This document shows positions 24,352-36,312 of a DNA stretch of 64,000 nucleotides, one piece after another. The position numbers were made by a program, and so were the translations under genes. The DNA is from Melitaea cinxia (Eukaryota > Arthropoda > Insecta > Lepidoptera > Nymphalidae), in the NCBI RefSeq assembly GCF_905220565.1, contig NC_059408.1:8990508-9054507 (forward strand). The letters are read 5' to 3'. Within the stretch, counting starts at the first letter, position 1, and the number at the start of each line of letters is the position of its first letter. The notes under the pieces are model-generated. The model searched no databases, was not told the DNA's origin, and saw nothing but the letters and a program-made list of their open reading frames with translations.

Positions 24352-24364
24352 TATGTTCTTGCTT

Positions 24365-25796
24365 AGCTTTGTTACTTCTATACTTTAAACTCAGCGATAC
24401 TTAATTAATCAGCTGAGAATAAGCTGTGATAATAAAAAAATAATAAGTTTCCTAGGTTGTAGTGTGTGTGGAAATTGTGCAAAGGCTATTTCAATTATTT
24501 CACACAATCAATCAGACAGACTAACAAAAAATTAAAATTAAAATATTTTTACTTCCAAATCGATTTTCGAATAGCTTCCAAAAAAATTTCAAAATATTTT
24601 CAATGTATAGTTTTTATTACTCTATATTTATTTCCGGAATATTATCATTTAGCTTTTTAAATATTCATATTTCAACTCTTGGTGCTGCAATTTAGCACTT
24701 TCATTTGTACAGACACGGATAGAAATTTTACAACTATAAATCAGAGAAACGTTTTGTAATACCTGTTTCAGATGCCGGAAACATTATTCGCAAGATTCAC
24801 ACCACTATCATGTTTCTAACATCTGTCACTCGCGGCGGCCAAAATTTACTGTCGTAGTATAAATTCTCTGAGAAAACTTTCCAAGAGGTCGAATTCTCAA
24901 ATGGCAGCGCAGTTATTTCCAGGATGTGCCAGGAATCGAGATTAGAAATCGGGGTATTAAAATATAACGTCGATTATTTTCAATTGTACAACGGCAATTG
25001 GTAAGTATTATAAAATCATATTAAAATAGATAAACAAATAACTAAATAACCGTCTTATTAATATTTACGACCACAACATATTTTTAATAATAACAGTTTA
25101 CTACTAAATATTATACTTATACTGACTGTGAATATCCAGACTCGTTTTACACCATTGTTTTAGGCTTAAAGTGGGCTTAATCGTAAAATACGGGCAGTTA
25201 ATTTCGTAGCGAGGTAACAAAACCAATGGCACGTACATTATTTGGCTAAAACTTCCAGCACACACTCTCACACCTCTATATATTAAACAACAGTGCTTGC
25301 GTAACAATTAATGCACGAGAACTAAGCTGTATTTTGTCTTTCTTACAATTGGGCATGTTTATTGTTCTTATTGCAGGAAACAGCGTAATAGTGGTCATGA
25401 GGGTAGCCATAGCTTTCCTATCTAAGGATGAAAAATATGGTATAATCTGGTAGTATAGTAGTGCATGAAAGGTTTCTCATAATAAAATATAAATGTAAAT
25501 ATTTTCGTCCATATATGTTATTTTACTTTACTATGAAATATTTTAACACAAAGATTGGGTTAAAAAAAACTTACGAGTTATAAATAAAATTGTATTTCTC
25601 TACTATATATTATTCCAAAAATGATTTTTATACCAATCAGTCTTCCGGGTAAATACATTGCTATTATAAATGAGAAGGATCAGAGCTTCTTTTGCTACAC
25701 TGCTACTACAATGTCTAAATACTTCATTACCAGATAATTTAACTGTGTTCATCCGTATTGAATCCACGAATTTTCGGTTAAGGTTTATTATATACT
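24365..25796. other. AT-rich stretch, nothing recognised
   Basis: Short open frames at 24466-24660 (plus), 25104-25307 (minus) and 25603-25806 (minus) show no family resemblance. Confidence 0.5.
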
Positions 25797-25905
25797 GCGT
25801 CATCATGGTGGATTAAGATTAAGATCTGATCCCTATCCTACATGGGGAAAGAGACCTATGCCTAGCAGTGGGATATTACAGGCTGAAGCGAACAAGCGAG
25901 CGAGT
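25797..25905 (+). repeat. SINE 3' end fragment
   Basis: GCGTCATCATGGTGGATTAAG, then CCTACATGGGGAAAGAG, CCTATGCCTAGCAGTGGG and TTACAGGCTGAAGCG. These are the last 110 bp of the SINE at 20640-20982. Confidence 0.7.
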
Positions 25906-25929
25906 CATCTTGATTATTTAATATCATCA

Positions 25930-26045
25930 TCATCATCATAATCATTTCAGCCTATAGCAGTCCCCTGCTGGACATAGGCCTCCACAAGTTCACGCCAAAA
26001 ATTGCGTGAACTCATGTGTTTTGCCCATAGTCACCACGCTGGGCG
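25930..26045 (-). repeat. RTE-like 3' tail (family R), antisense
   Basis: Begins with a short CAT repeat and reads in reverse complement CCAGCGTGGTGACTATGGGC, ATGAGTTCACGC, TTGTGGAGGCCTATGTCCAG and CAGGGGACTGCTATAGGCTG. It lies tail-to-tail with the SINE fragment just upstream. Confidence 0.75.
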
Positions 26046-27510
26046 GACATTTACTTAAAATGATTTAATTAAAAAAATAAAACATTTACTTAAAATCATT
26101 ATTTCCCTCCAATTACTTAATAAGAAAACGAAACTAATCTTCGTATATGTATTACGCTATCACACGAACACAATTAATTAGCTAAAACATACTCCGTCTC
26201 TGTCTATTGTCTGTGCAAATATTTGTGTCAGAAAGAGAGATAATCTGTGTAATTTATCTGATTACTCTCGCTTAATTTAGTCGTTGGATAGCTATAATGG
26301 CACGCACGAGAATAGACTGAAACATAGTTGAATACTAACCAACGCATTCTTTATTGTTGAAACATTTATATAAAGTTACAATAATATGAAAATTTATTCA
26401 CGAGAATCAATGTCATCTAATATTACTACGAATATTTGTGACTTAGTAAAATTAATCTCGTTTTCAGTACCGGTTTTTAAATGATTAAAAATAAAATCAA
26501 CCATGTGTCTATCGCTGTTTTAATCATCTTAAAGTTTGACACGAGTATGATTTATAAAAAATATTGACGAATCTATGATTATATATGATTTTTGAATTTG
26601 GAACAATAGATTTCGACGTAAGCGCGATAAAGCAAACTCCAACCTTGTAATACTAATACATATTCACACACATGTGGTTAGCTTATAAATTAAATTAAGA
26701 CCACGCACTACGTAGTGGTTAATGGCTAGAATGTTAATTCAGGTAAATGTTTCATACATATTTTCGAATCTTCTCATATTATATTAAAACAAAAATGTTA
26801 AATTCACACGGGAAAAATTCAAATGTAAGGAGTAAACGTGAGTTAAAAAATTTCTGTAATTTTCGGTCTAAATTATATAAATAAATCGTCACATTTTACA
26901 TTATGCCATTTACTTACGACCGACTTACGATTATGACGTCACACCTTCTGTACCTTTAGAAACGATAAAATGAACTTAATTATCTCAAAATTATGATTTC
27001 TTACTTTAGAAGCGAGAAAACTCACGTTTTAATTTTGAGCAAATTAGATAGGATAACGGTGTTGATCATTAATGGCTTTATGATAAGCCTAGTTACTAAT
27101 AATTACCCTAGAAAATAATAAAGAGAGAAATAAGAAAACGTAAATTTCGAAATATTCGCCTTTTGACAAAAATGAGATAAGCATCAAACCGATAAACGAA
27201 ATCGTTCAAAATTTAAGTTCAATTTAAAGGCGTATAGATATTGTAAACGCAACTAAAGCTGACCAATAAAAAGATTGCAGGTGTGGGTAGTTTTTATAAA
27301 TTTATTAGTTTTCTGTTTAATAATTGTTTGTTCTTTACTATGTTTTAACTAAAAATATTTTAAGCTGGTAAAGGTACATTTTCTGTGCTCATACGAGATT
27401 TGTTTATCCTATCTAATACTATCAAACGAGCAATTCTTGTATATATATATAATTTGAATCTCAAAACACACATAAGGTACAAAGATAAATTTCACAATTA
27501 TCTATAAAGT
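26046..27510. other. AT-rich stretch, nothing recognised
   Basis: No gene, RNA or repeat supported. Confidence 0.5.
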
Positions 27511-27585
27511 TGTAGTAGCTCAGGTGGGACATCGGCCAGTTGGGATCGACCTAGAAAACCACGGTTCAAATCCCCATGTCGCGAT
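27511..27585 (+). ncRNA. tRNA-like sequence with pol III boxes; tRNA pseudogene or SINE head
   Basis: An A-box-like TAGCTCAGGTGG (27516-27527) and a B-box-like GGTTCAAATCC (27563-27573) are spaced as in a tRNA gene, and a T run follows near 27607. The T-arm stem flanking TTCAAAT pairs only at the two G-C positions and I cannot draw a good acceptor stem, so it is not a functional tRNA as far as I can see. It could be the head of a SINE family without other copies in this window. Confidence 0.35.
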
Positions 27586-29765
27586 CGATTATTATTTTCT
27601 TCCTTTTTTTTCTAATTGCACTCATGACTTTTGACTGTAAAATCGGAAAATATTATTCATATTTTATCAGTAAATATGATTTCCAAAAAGCACGATTTAC
27701 TAAAAATACCGAGCTAAGCTCGGTCACCCAGGTACTGTTAATATTGTAAGACTAAATAAAGTAACCGAATTAATACAAAATGCAGAATAAGATACACATA
27801 GCTTCACAAATGATTTTCATCTACATACATTGTGCACCATAATCTCAGAATAAGGACTTTCCCAAAGTAATAAGGCTTTGATTCTACGTTTGTTTCGTGA
27901 AATAGTCCAATTAAACTTGTAAGTGCCTTATCACCGGCGATGCTATTAACAGGGATATCGTATTAAGCTCGGGACTAACTTCGCCAACAATTATAGGGCT
28001 ATTTTCTCAAATAACGACTACAAACAAGTGTGGAGGAAAACGAAATTTAGGCCGAGCACAATAAATACTTTTTACAAGTTTTATAAGCAGCATGAGAGGA
28101 TTTTGAGTTATTATTTATGTACTTAGGTCATTAATAATATTCATAATGAAACTTTTACTTACAAGCATTCTGTATTAATTATAAATCGAATTTTAACTAG
28201 AAGAATTACAGTACAAAGTAAATTTAAACGCAAAAAGACACAGACTGTAGTTAACATAATATTTATAAATATAACACACTAGACTGTGAGACGCTTATGA
28301 CTATTAAAGGTGTCAAATGTTGAGATTAAAATTCAACAATGTGTTAGCTATTATGTGAAATGAAAATGGCATGTGACAGAACTATGTTAAGTTCGTGTAT
28401 AATGTAGGAGTGTGGATATTCTATTATAGTTCATTCATGAGAACACGAGAGTAACTGAAAATTAATAGAATGCGTTCGTTGTCACAGATACATTACGTTA
28501 AAATTACTACTGATATAAGAGTTTAAAAGAAACCTCTGTACCGAATTCACTTTTGTGAGTGAGATGGTGGCGTACCAAAATGTTGATAATGGTTTTGGAG
28601 GCCAGAAAGTTAAATGTGGATTTACTCAAAGCGTAGTATAGACCAATTGCATTGTAAAAGTTAGATGCTAAAAAAAATATGAGATAGTAAGCCCTTTCAG
28701 CAGTAAGGAGAGCGTCACTCACAAATAAATAGGTACTACCCTGCGTGTTTCTGATGTCAGAAAAATATGAATCTGTAGGTTTTGCGTGGTGGGTGTGACT
28801 GTACAAAAGGATCTAATTTTTCTTTCAAACCGTCATACTAGAGACCTTCCTCCGTATAATGTGACATTTGACACTATATAAGTGCTTATATTGCGCAGTG
28901 CGTATGGTTAGAGAACTTCACAAGGTGCAAGGCTATCTCTATCATGTTATACTGACACGCTCGTCACTCCTGAAATCGCTCTCCTACCATAATTTTATAC
29001 TTAATTGAATTGAACAAATTCATATGACCGAAACAAAGTCTTAAGTAACTGTGTATGTGTATAAATAATGGAAGATATTCGATTTTTGTGTAACGTATTT
29101 TTATAAAGTGATAGAATTGCGTTAATAAAATTAAAAAATAATTTTTTACTCTGATTTTTTTTTTATTATTATTTCTGTTATAATTAAAAAGCGCAAATCT
29201 TTTGTATTATTATAATAATTGTGTTTTTTTGTCACATTTATAAGATTACTTAGTTGAATTTATACATTTTAATTTTTGAACAGAAAGGAGTATTTAAAAG
29301 TGTAACAAATGCCAGCGAAGAGACCGAACATATTTTTTAATAATTATAATTTACATTATCATTAATCAAGACCATAGTTTCTGACGGGAGTGAAGAAGTA
29401 ATTTAAAAAAAAAACACAAATCTATTTACGAAGGACTGCCATTGACTGACGACAATGACTTCGAATAAACAATTATATTATTTATAAATATTATTATTAT
29501 TATGTGTATTTTACCCAATTAACAAGTAGGTAACAGAACGAAAATAAGTGATACCAATTTAGTATTTGCCGAAAGCGACAGCGTTCAACGTCCAACCGTG
29601 ATTTCATTAAATGATCCTTAATACATCTATGAACTGTTACGACATTGATCTAATTTAATGTAGTTTGCGTATGATTATAACTTGCTACTAGGATAGATAT
29701 AGTATATTTAGATAAATAACAATTTTAATTACATAAAAATGGTCAAGTACGAGATAAACATTTAA
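27586..29765. other. AT-rich stretch with one unrecognised open frame
   Basis: The longest frame is 28507-28806 (minus, 99 codons), Ser/Tyr/Leu/Phe-rich, with no domain I recognise and no supporting promoter or splice pattern. It is probably chance. The rest has only homopolymer runs. Confidence 0.45.
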
Positions 29766-29769
29766 AAAT

Positions 29770-29937
29770 ATATATACATACCTACTAGCTTTTCGCTCGC
29801 ATTGAATTTTTTTAATAAAAAGTATTCTATGTTACTTCTAATACCTCTAAGAATATGTGTACAAAATTCATAATGATCGGTTAAGTAGTTTTTGCGTGAA
29901 AGCGTAGCAAACAAACTTATACTCACATTTATAATAT
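29770..29937 (+). repeat. Dispersed repeat fragment (family J), copy 1
   Basis: TCTATGTTACTTCTAATACCTC, GAATATGTGTACAAA, ATGATCGGTTAAGTAGTTTT, GCGTGAAAGCGTAGCAAAC and CACATTTATAATATTA. The same words in order occur at 34990-35150. Non-coding. Confidence 0.55.
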
Positions 29938-31405
29938 TACTAGCTGTGCCCGCGGCTTCGCCCGCGTTGAAATCAGTCTGTCCCAATGTTTTTCCGGCAA
30001 ACTTCTAGTGAAACTTTCATCAAGATCGGCTTAGCTATTCCGTAAACCTTCCTCTTGAAGCCCTCTCTCCATTGGTGAAACCGCATGAAAATCTGTTCAG
30101 TAGATTTTAAGGGAATCGATCACATACACTTTTGGGGACTTTGTTTTATAATACACTAATTGTTTAACGCAAATTATTTTTTTATTTAAGTGACTTGAAA
30201 TGCTTATCATACTGATTAACTTTTTAAAAGGCACAATTTAGTATAATTTAATAAAAACTTTATAAAACCTCTCTATACACCACACTTTTAGTTTTATTTT
30301 TAGGCTGCAGTATAAATAAACTATTAAGCGAACTTATAGGTGTTGTATATGTTTCGTACGAACTATAAGCCCCCATTACATCCTCTTAGCGGTGGAATAT
30401 CGCAAAATCCGTTCTTAGCGGACGTCTACTAACTATAATCTACCACCCTACCAAATTTCATCTTTGTCCATCCATGTATAGATTACGATGCATTATTTGG
30501 ACACCTCGTCACACATCCATATGTAGATTACGATGCCCCGTTTTAACCCCAAAAAGGAGCTGATTTCTAAAGATACATTATTTGGACACCTTCTCACCAT
30601 CTATAGAGTATACATTTTAAATTTCAACACTCTTACTTCAAAAACATAGGACTTTCTTACAAACTTCCAACCCCCGTTTTACCCCCTTAGGGGTCGGGTT
30701 TCGTAAAATCAGTTCTTAGCGGATGTCTACGCCTTATAAGGAACCTACCTGTTAAATTTCAAGTTTGTAGCTGTTATAGTTCCAGAGATTTCGTGATCAG
30801 TGAATCAATCTACCATTCCCCGTTTTAACCCCAAAAGGGAGTTTCTTTCTAAAGATACATTATTCGGACACCTTCTCACCATCTAAAGAGCGAACATTTT
30901 AACTTTCAAGTCTCTTACTTCAAAAACATAGGACATACAAACTTTTCATACAAACTTTCAACCCCCGTTTTACCCCTTTAGGGGCCGAATTTCGTAAAAC
31001 CCGTTCTTAACGAATGCTTACGCCCTATAAGGAGCCTATCTACCAAATTTCAAGTTTGTAGGTGTTATAGTTTCGGAGATTTCGTGATGAGTGAGTCAAC
31101 CTACCATCCCCCGTTTTAACCCCAAAAGGGAGTTTATTTCTATAGATACATTATTTGGACACCTTTTCATCATCTATAGAGCATACATTTTAAATTTCAA
31201 GTCTCTTACTTCAAAAACATAGGACTTTCATACAAACTTGCAACCCCCGTTTTACCCCCTTAGGGGTCGAGTTTCGTAAAATCCGTTCTTAGCGGATGCC
31301 TACGTCTTATAAGGAGCCTACCTGTCAAATTTCAAGTTTGTAGGTGTTATAGTTTCGGAGATTTCGTGATGAGTGAGTGACCTTTCGCTTTTATATATAT
31401 TACTA
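29938..31405 (+). repeat. Element K copy 1 with internal tandem units
   Basis: Opens TACTAGCTGTGCCCGCGGCT and closes GACCTTTCGCTTTTATATATATTA. Inside, units of about 282-291 bp repeat: ATAGG of ACATAGGACTTTC lies at 30646, 30928 and 31219. Each unit carries CCCCCGTTTTA, TTAGGGG..CGTAAAA, TTCTTAGCGGATG, AAATTTCAAGTTTGTAG and TAGTTTCGGAGATTTCGTGA. No frame stays open. Lepidopteran in style; class uncertain. Confidence 0.75.
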
Positions 31406-33142
31406 GCTGTGCCCGCGGCTTCGCCCGCGTTGAAATTAGTGTGTCACAAAGTTTTCCCGGTAAATTTCCAGTGAAACTCTCATCAAAATCGGCTTAGCCG
31501 TTCCGTAAACCTTCCTCTTGCCAGTGGTGGAGTCCTCTCTCCAATGGTGAAACCGCATGAAAATTCGTTGTGTAGATTTTGAGCGAATCGATCACATACA
31601 CTTTTGGGGACTTTGTTTTATAGTACACTAACTGTTGTCCGCGACTACGTCCGCGTGGTTATGTAGATATGCATTAATATTAAGATGGTGAACGCAAATT
31701 ATTTTTTTATTTCAGTCACTTGAAATGCTTATCAAACTGAGTAACTTTTTAAAAGGCACAATTTAGTATAATTTAATAGTTATTTTTATAAAACCTCTCT
31801 ATACACCACATTTTTAGTTTTGTTTTCAGGCTGTATATCTTTCATACAAACTATGAACCCTAATTAAACCACCTTAGCGGTGGAATATTGTAAAATCCGT
31901 TCTTAGCGGACGTCTGCTAACTATAATCTACCTCCCTGCCAAATTTTATCTTTGTCCAACCTGGATGGATAGACCATCCAGCGGTTTTTGAGTTCTCGTG
32001 ATGCGTGAGTTATTTACCTTTCTCTTTTATATATATAGATAACGATGCATTATTTGGACACCTTCTCACCATCTAAAGAGCGTACATTTTATATTTCAAG
32101 TCTCTTACTTCAAAAACATAGGACTTTCATACAAACTTCACACCCCCGTTTTATCCCTTTAGGGGTCGAGTTTCATGAAATCATCTCTTAGCGGATGTTT
32201 AGGCCCTATAAGGAATCTACCTGCCAAATTTCAAGTTTGTAGCTGTTATAGTTTCGGAGATTTCGTGATGAGGGAGTCAACCTACCATCCCCCGTTTTAA
32301 CCCCAAAAAGGAGTTGATTTCTAAAGATACATTATTTGGACACCTTCTCACCATCTAAAGAGCATATATTTTAAATTTCAAGTCTCTTACTTCAAAAACA
32401 TAGGACTTTCATACAAACTTCCAACCCCCGTTTTATCCCCTTAGGGGTCGAGTTTCGTAAAATCATCTCTTAGTGGATGTTTACGCCCTATAAGAAACCT
32501 ACCTGCCAAATTTCAAGTTTGTAGCTGTTATAGTTTCGGAGATTTCGTGATGAGGGAGTCAACCTACCAACCCCCGTTTTAACCCCAAAAAGGAGTTGAT
32601 TTCTAAATATACATTATTTGGGCACTTTCTCACCATCTAAAGAGCGTACATTTTATATTTCAAGTCTCTTACTTCAAAAACATAGGACTTTCATACAAAA
32701 TTCCAACCCCCGTTTTATCCCTTTAGGGGTCGAGTTTCGTAAAATCATCTCTTAGCGGATGTCTACGCCCTGTAAAGAGCCTTCCTGCCAAATTTCAAGT
32801 TTGTAGGTCTTATAGTTTCGGAGATTTCGTGATCAGTGAGTCAACCTACCATCGCCCGTTTTAACCCCAAAAGGGGGTTGATTTCTAAAGATACATTATT
32901 TGGATGCCTTCTTATCATCTATAGAGCATACATTTTAAATTTCAAGTCTCTTACTTCAAAAACATAGGACTTTCATACAAACTTGCAACCCCCGTTTTAC
33001 CCCCTTAGGGGTCGAGTTTCGTAAAATCCGTTCTTAGCGGATGTCTACGTCCTATAAGGAGCCTACCTGCTAAATTTCAAGTTTGTAGGTGTTATAGTTT
33101 CGGAGATTTCGTGATGAGTGAGTGACCTTTCGCTTTTATATA
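31406..33142 (+). repeat. Element K copy 2 with four phased 282-bp units
   Basis: Same opening (CTAGCTGTGCCCGCGGCTTC) and closing words as copy 1, head-to-tail with it. Unit markers are at 32118, 32400, 32682 and 32964, exactly 282 bp apart. A second short GC-rich element start (GTCCGCGACTACGTCCGCGTGG, 31637-31658) is embedded. Confidence 0.8.
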
Positions 33143-33154
33143 TATTATTATAGA

Positions 33155-34739
33155 TATACAGGGTGGCCGATCACTTGACGTCATAAAAAAAAATTTAGGT
33201 CCGGTATGTTGTGGGGTATCCGAATCACCCCCATGTATGTTACGCGATTTTTTATAGTTTAGGAGTTATGATTTTTTTTCGATTTTATGAGAAATTTCGA
33301 CTTGACCATCTTAAAAAATTTCTAAAAAAAAAAGAAAATTTTTTTTTAGAGTTTTATTTTTTGCAACTGAATCCGCATAAGTGGTTCTTTTATGCATAAA
33401 TTAATCAGCTTCGTAGCTTTGATGAAAGTTATGAAAATGTTGGTCTAAAGTCAAAAATCTACGTTCCGTGAATTAGGACTTAAATTTTCAACTTTAAATT
33501 AAAAATCTAAACAGGTGACCTTATGATTTCTTAGTTAGTCTTAAAAATGCGCCAGACTCTCAGCTTTCATAGTAATAATAAAAAAGCCGTACTTAATATG
33601 GAAAATTTGGCTAAAATCGGTCTTCAAAGACAGCAAGGTGGAGAATTCTTAAAATTTGCCTATTGATTAAAAAAAGTTTTTTATCATTCCTAAGGTTAAT
33701 TAATGATTAGAAAATGCTGGAAACCTATTGTGTTGGTTGGATAAGAAAAGTTTTAGGCTTTTAAGTAAGAACAAGATCATAATGTTAAAATAATTTAATA
33801 TTTTTAAAATTTATAATAAATGTTCAACGTGGCCACCTCCAGAAACAATACAAATTCTATACCGTCGTAAAAAACGGCAAATTTTACCTGCAATAACAAT
33901 GGGCTGAAAGGATAAGAAACTATATTGCTATCTCCCTCACTTTCGGTGGCATAAGAGGCCGATCGCAACCGATCAAAGCTAGTTCGTTAGTTACTGATCT
34001 CAGTTGTGCTCACATTGTGTTTACTGCTACTTGTGTCACCATTCGTTATTTCATTGCTGCTGAAGGTGGCCACGTTGAACATTTATTATAAATTTTAAAA
34101 ATATTAAATGATTTTAACATTATGATCTTGTTCTTACTTAAAAGCCTAAAACTTTTCTTATCCAACCAACACAATAGGTTTCCAGCATTTTCTAATCATT
34201 AATTAGCCTTAGGAATGATAAAAAACTTTTTTTAATCAATAGGCAAATTTTAAGAATTCTCCACCTTGCTGTCTTTGAAGACCGATTTTAGCCAAATTTT
34301 CCATATTAAGTACGGCTTTTTTATTATTACTATGAAAGCTGAGAGTCTGGCGCATTTTTAAGACTAACTAAGAAATCATAAGGTCACCTGTTTAGATTTT
34401 TAATTTAAAGTTGAAAATTTAAGTCCTAATTCACGGAACGTAGATTTTTGACTTTAGACCAACATTTTCATAACTTTCATCAAAGCTACGAAGCTGATTA
34501 TTTTATGCATAAAAGAACCACTTATGCGGATTCAGTTGCAAAAATAAAACTCTAAAAAAAATTTTTCCTTTTTTTTTAGAAATTTTTTAAGATGGTCAAG
34601 TCGAAATTTCTCATAAAATCGAAAAAAATTCATAACTCCTAAACTATAAAAAATCGCGTAACATACATGGGGGTGATTCGGATACCCCACAACATACCGG
34701 ACCTAAATTTTTTTTTATGACGTCAAGTGATCGGCCACC

Positions 34740-34746
<7 letters not shown>
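33155..34746. mobile_element. 1.59-kb near-perfect palindrome, foldback-like transposon
   Basis: Left arm 33155-33838 and right arm 34064-34746 are reverse complements almost base for base, about 684 bp each with only small indels in A/T runs. The spacer (33839-34063) is 225 bp. Termini are TATACAGGGTGGCCGATCA and TGATCGGCCACCCTGTATA; innermost words are AACGTGGCCACCT and AGGTGGCCACGTT. The flanks are TA-rich, so a TA or TATA duplication is possible but undecidable. No transposase is encoded; the plus frame at 33211-33399 lies in one arm and has no known domain. A transcript crossing it would fold into a long double-stranded hairpin. Confidence 0.9.
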
Positions 34747-34782
<36 letters not shown>

Positions 34783-34816
34783 TATTTTTTTATGTATGTA
34801 TACATAAAAAAATAAC
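34747..34816. repeat. TA microsatellite and 16-bp perfect hairpin
   Basis: A TA run directly abuts the palindrome (to about 34774). At 34781-34816 GTTATTTTTTTATGTA and TACATAAAAAAATAAC form a perfect 16-bp stem with the 4-nt loop TGTA. Confidence 0.85.
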
Positions 34817-34989
34817 AATAAATATAGAAAAATTTCAAACAGCTGAAACAATTGGGATTAGATATTGACGTGACAGTCGATAATACAGTGCAACGGTATT
34901 ACAGTACTCAGGGTTGGAACTTCATTACTGGACTGCTAGTTAGCGTTAAAGTGGCTAGATTTTGAGGTTATTTGACAAACATTTTTTTA

Positions 34990-35150
34990 TTTTTCGTAAA
35001 AAATATTTATTTTTTTTTCATAAAAGTGTCCTATGTTACTTCTTATACCTCCAAGAATATGTGTACAAAGTTTCATGATGATCGGTTGAGTAGTTTTCGC
35101 GTGAAAGCGTAACAAACAAACTTACATTCACATTTATAATATTAGTATTA
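34990..35150 (+). repeat. Dispersed repeat fragment (family J), copy 2
   Basis: CCTATGTTACTTCTTATACCTC, AAGAATATGTGTACAAAG, ATGATCGGTTGAGTAGTTTTC, GCGTGAAAGCGTAACAAAC and CACATTTATAATATTAG. Collinear with 29770-29937. Confidence 0.6.
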
Positions 35151-36042
35151 AGATGACTTAGAAACGCCAAAATGTTTTTATCCCAAAGTTGTACGTATAT
35201 TTTTTATTCTTACACTCATCCCTTGTTATTGTTCATTTACGGTAAGCCCACAATTTTCTCCTACAATAGACTTGTTTCTATGTCGCTTTTATAGGGAATT
35301 GATACTTTTATGTTTGTAAGAAGCATGTTCCATGAGAAGACTTAAAAGTCTCATTTTCTTTTTTCTAAATTCAAAAACAAACTTCCATTAAACAATCTTA
35401 CTTTCCAGAATCCTAAATAAACACACTCACTCTTAATATTTTAGGTTCTGCGTTGTCTATAAACTTTATTAAGTATGTACATTTACATATTAATATTTCA
35501 AATAGATCTATAAAAGAAAATAATTTCAGTAAGTCCCTTTTCGATTACCTACGCGTTGGAAGTCTATAGGTACGCAAATCACTTGGACTGAAATTATTTT
35601 ATTCGTAAGTTATTTTATTTATATCCTTCACTAAAACAGTGAGCAACGCGGTGTAAAATAATTCAATGTATTTTAGATAAAGGCTATATTGGAAATACGT
35701 GGATCATTTGGCAATAAATTAACATCCATGTTAAGAAACAAACATCTCCTTATCTAACTTCTAAGAATTTAAAGAAGATCATCTTTAGAATCAAATCACG
35801 TAAAGTATGGATTTTGACGTTCTAACCTAAAAAAACTATCAAAATACTTCACTAAAAATCGCTCTTGGCGACCCTTGACACCGCGTCAAAAGTTTTGTGC
35901 GCTACTAATATCGAATCTAACTTTTGACAGTTTCATAACAATATACCAAAATAGTAAACGGTCAACTAAATCTAGTTATACCGTTTTGTTCATTTTTTGT
36001 CTAATTTACTTTAGAAAAATATGCCACCTATATAGTACTGAC
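35151..36042. other. AT-rich stretch, nothing recognised
   Basis: The 143-codon plus frame at 35875-36306 runs from this stretch into the SINE. Its second half is SINE-encoded, so I do not treat it as a gene. Confidence 0.5.
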
Positions 36043-36312
36043 GACGCGTTGGCGCAACGATCACAGCACTGGTTTGTGGCTGTTGTGCTGGTGGTTACGG
36101 GTTCGATACCTGCACATGGCAAACATTTGTATTGGCCATACAGATGTTTGCCGTGGTCTGGGTGTTTGTGCAGTCCTTTTGAGTCTCCCCACCGTGCCTT
36201 GGAAAGCCGCCAACCCGTATTGGAGCAGTGTGGTGGATTCAACTCTGATCCTTCTCCTACCTGGGGGAAAAAGGCCTATACCCAGCAGCGAGATATTACA
36301 GGCTGAAGCGTA
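36043..36312 (+). mobile_element. tRNA-derived SINE, internally shorter copy
   Basis: Head GACGCGTTGGCGCAACGATC with A-box-like TTGGCGCAACG and B box GGTTCGATACC (about 36099-36109). Then GGCAAACATTTGTATTGGCC, CAGATGTTTGCCGTGGTCTG, TCTCCCCACCGTGCCT, CCGCCAACCCGTATTGGAGC, GGTGGATTCAACTCTGATCC, and the tail CCTATACCCAGCAGCGAG..TTACAGGCTGAAGCG. The segment with GATAGCGATCG present at 20640-20982 is deleted. Several overlapping frames here are artefacts. Confidence 0.85.

Noticed and set aside
28507..28806. 99-codon minus-strand frame
   Set aside because: No recognisable domain, no coding context; length is within chance for this composition.
29938..33142. CRISPR-like array because of regular spacing
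   Set aside because: The whole 282-bp unit repeats, not short repeats with unique spacers; eukaryotic satellite-like.
35875..36306. 143-codon frame crossing into the SINE
   Set aside because: Half is SINE sequence and half unremarkable AT-rich DNA; overlapping frames exist in the same SINE.
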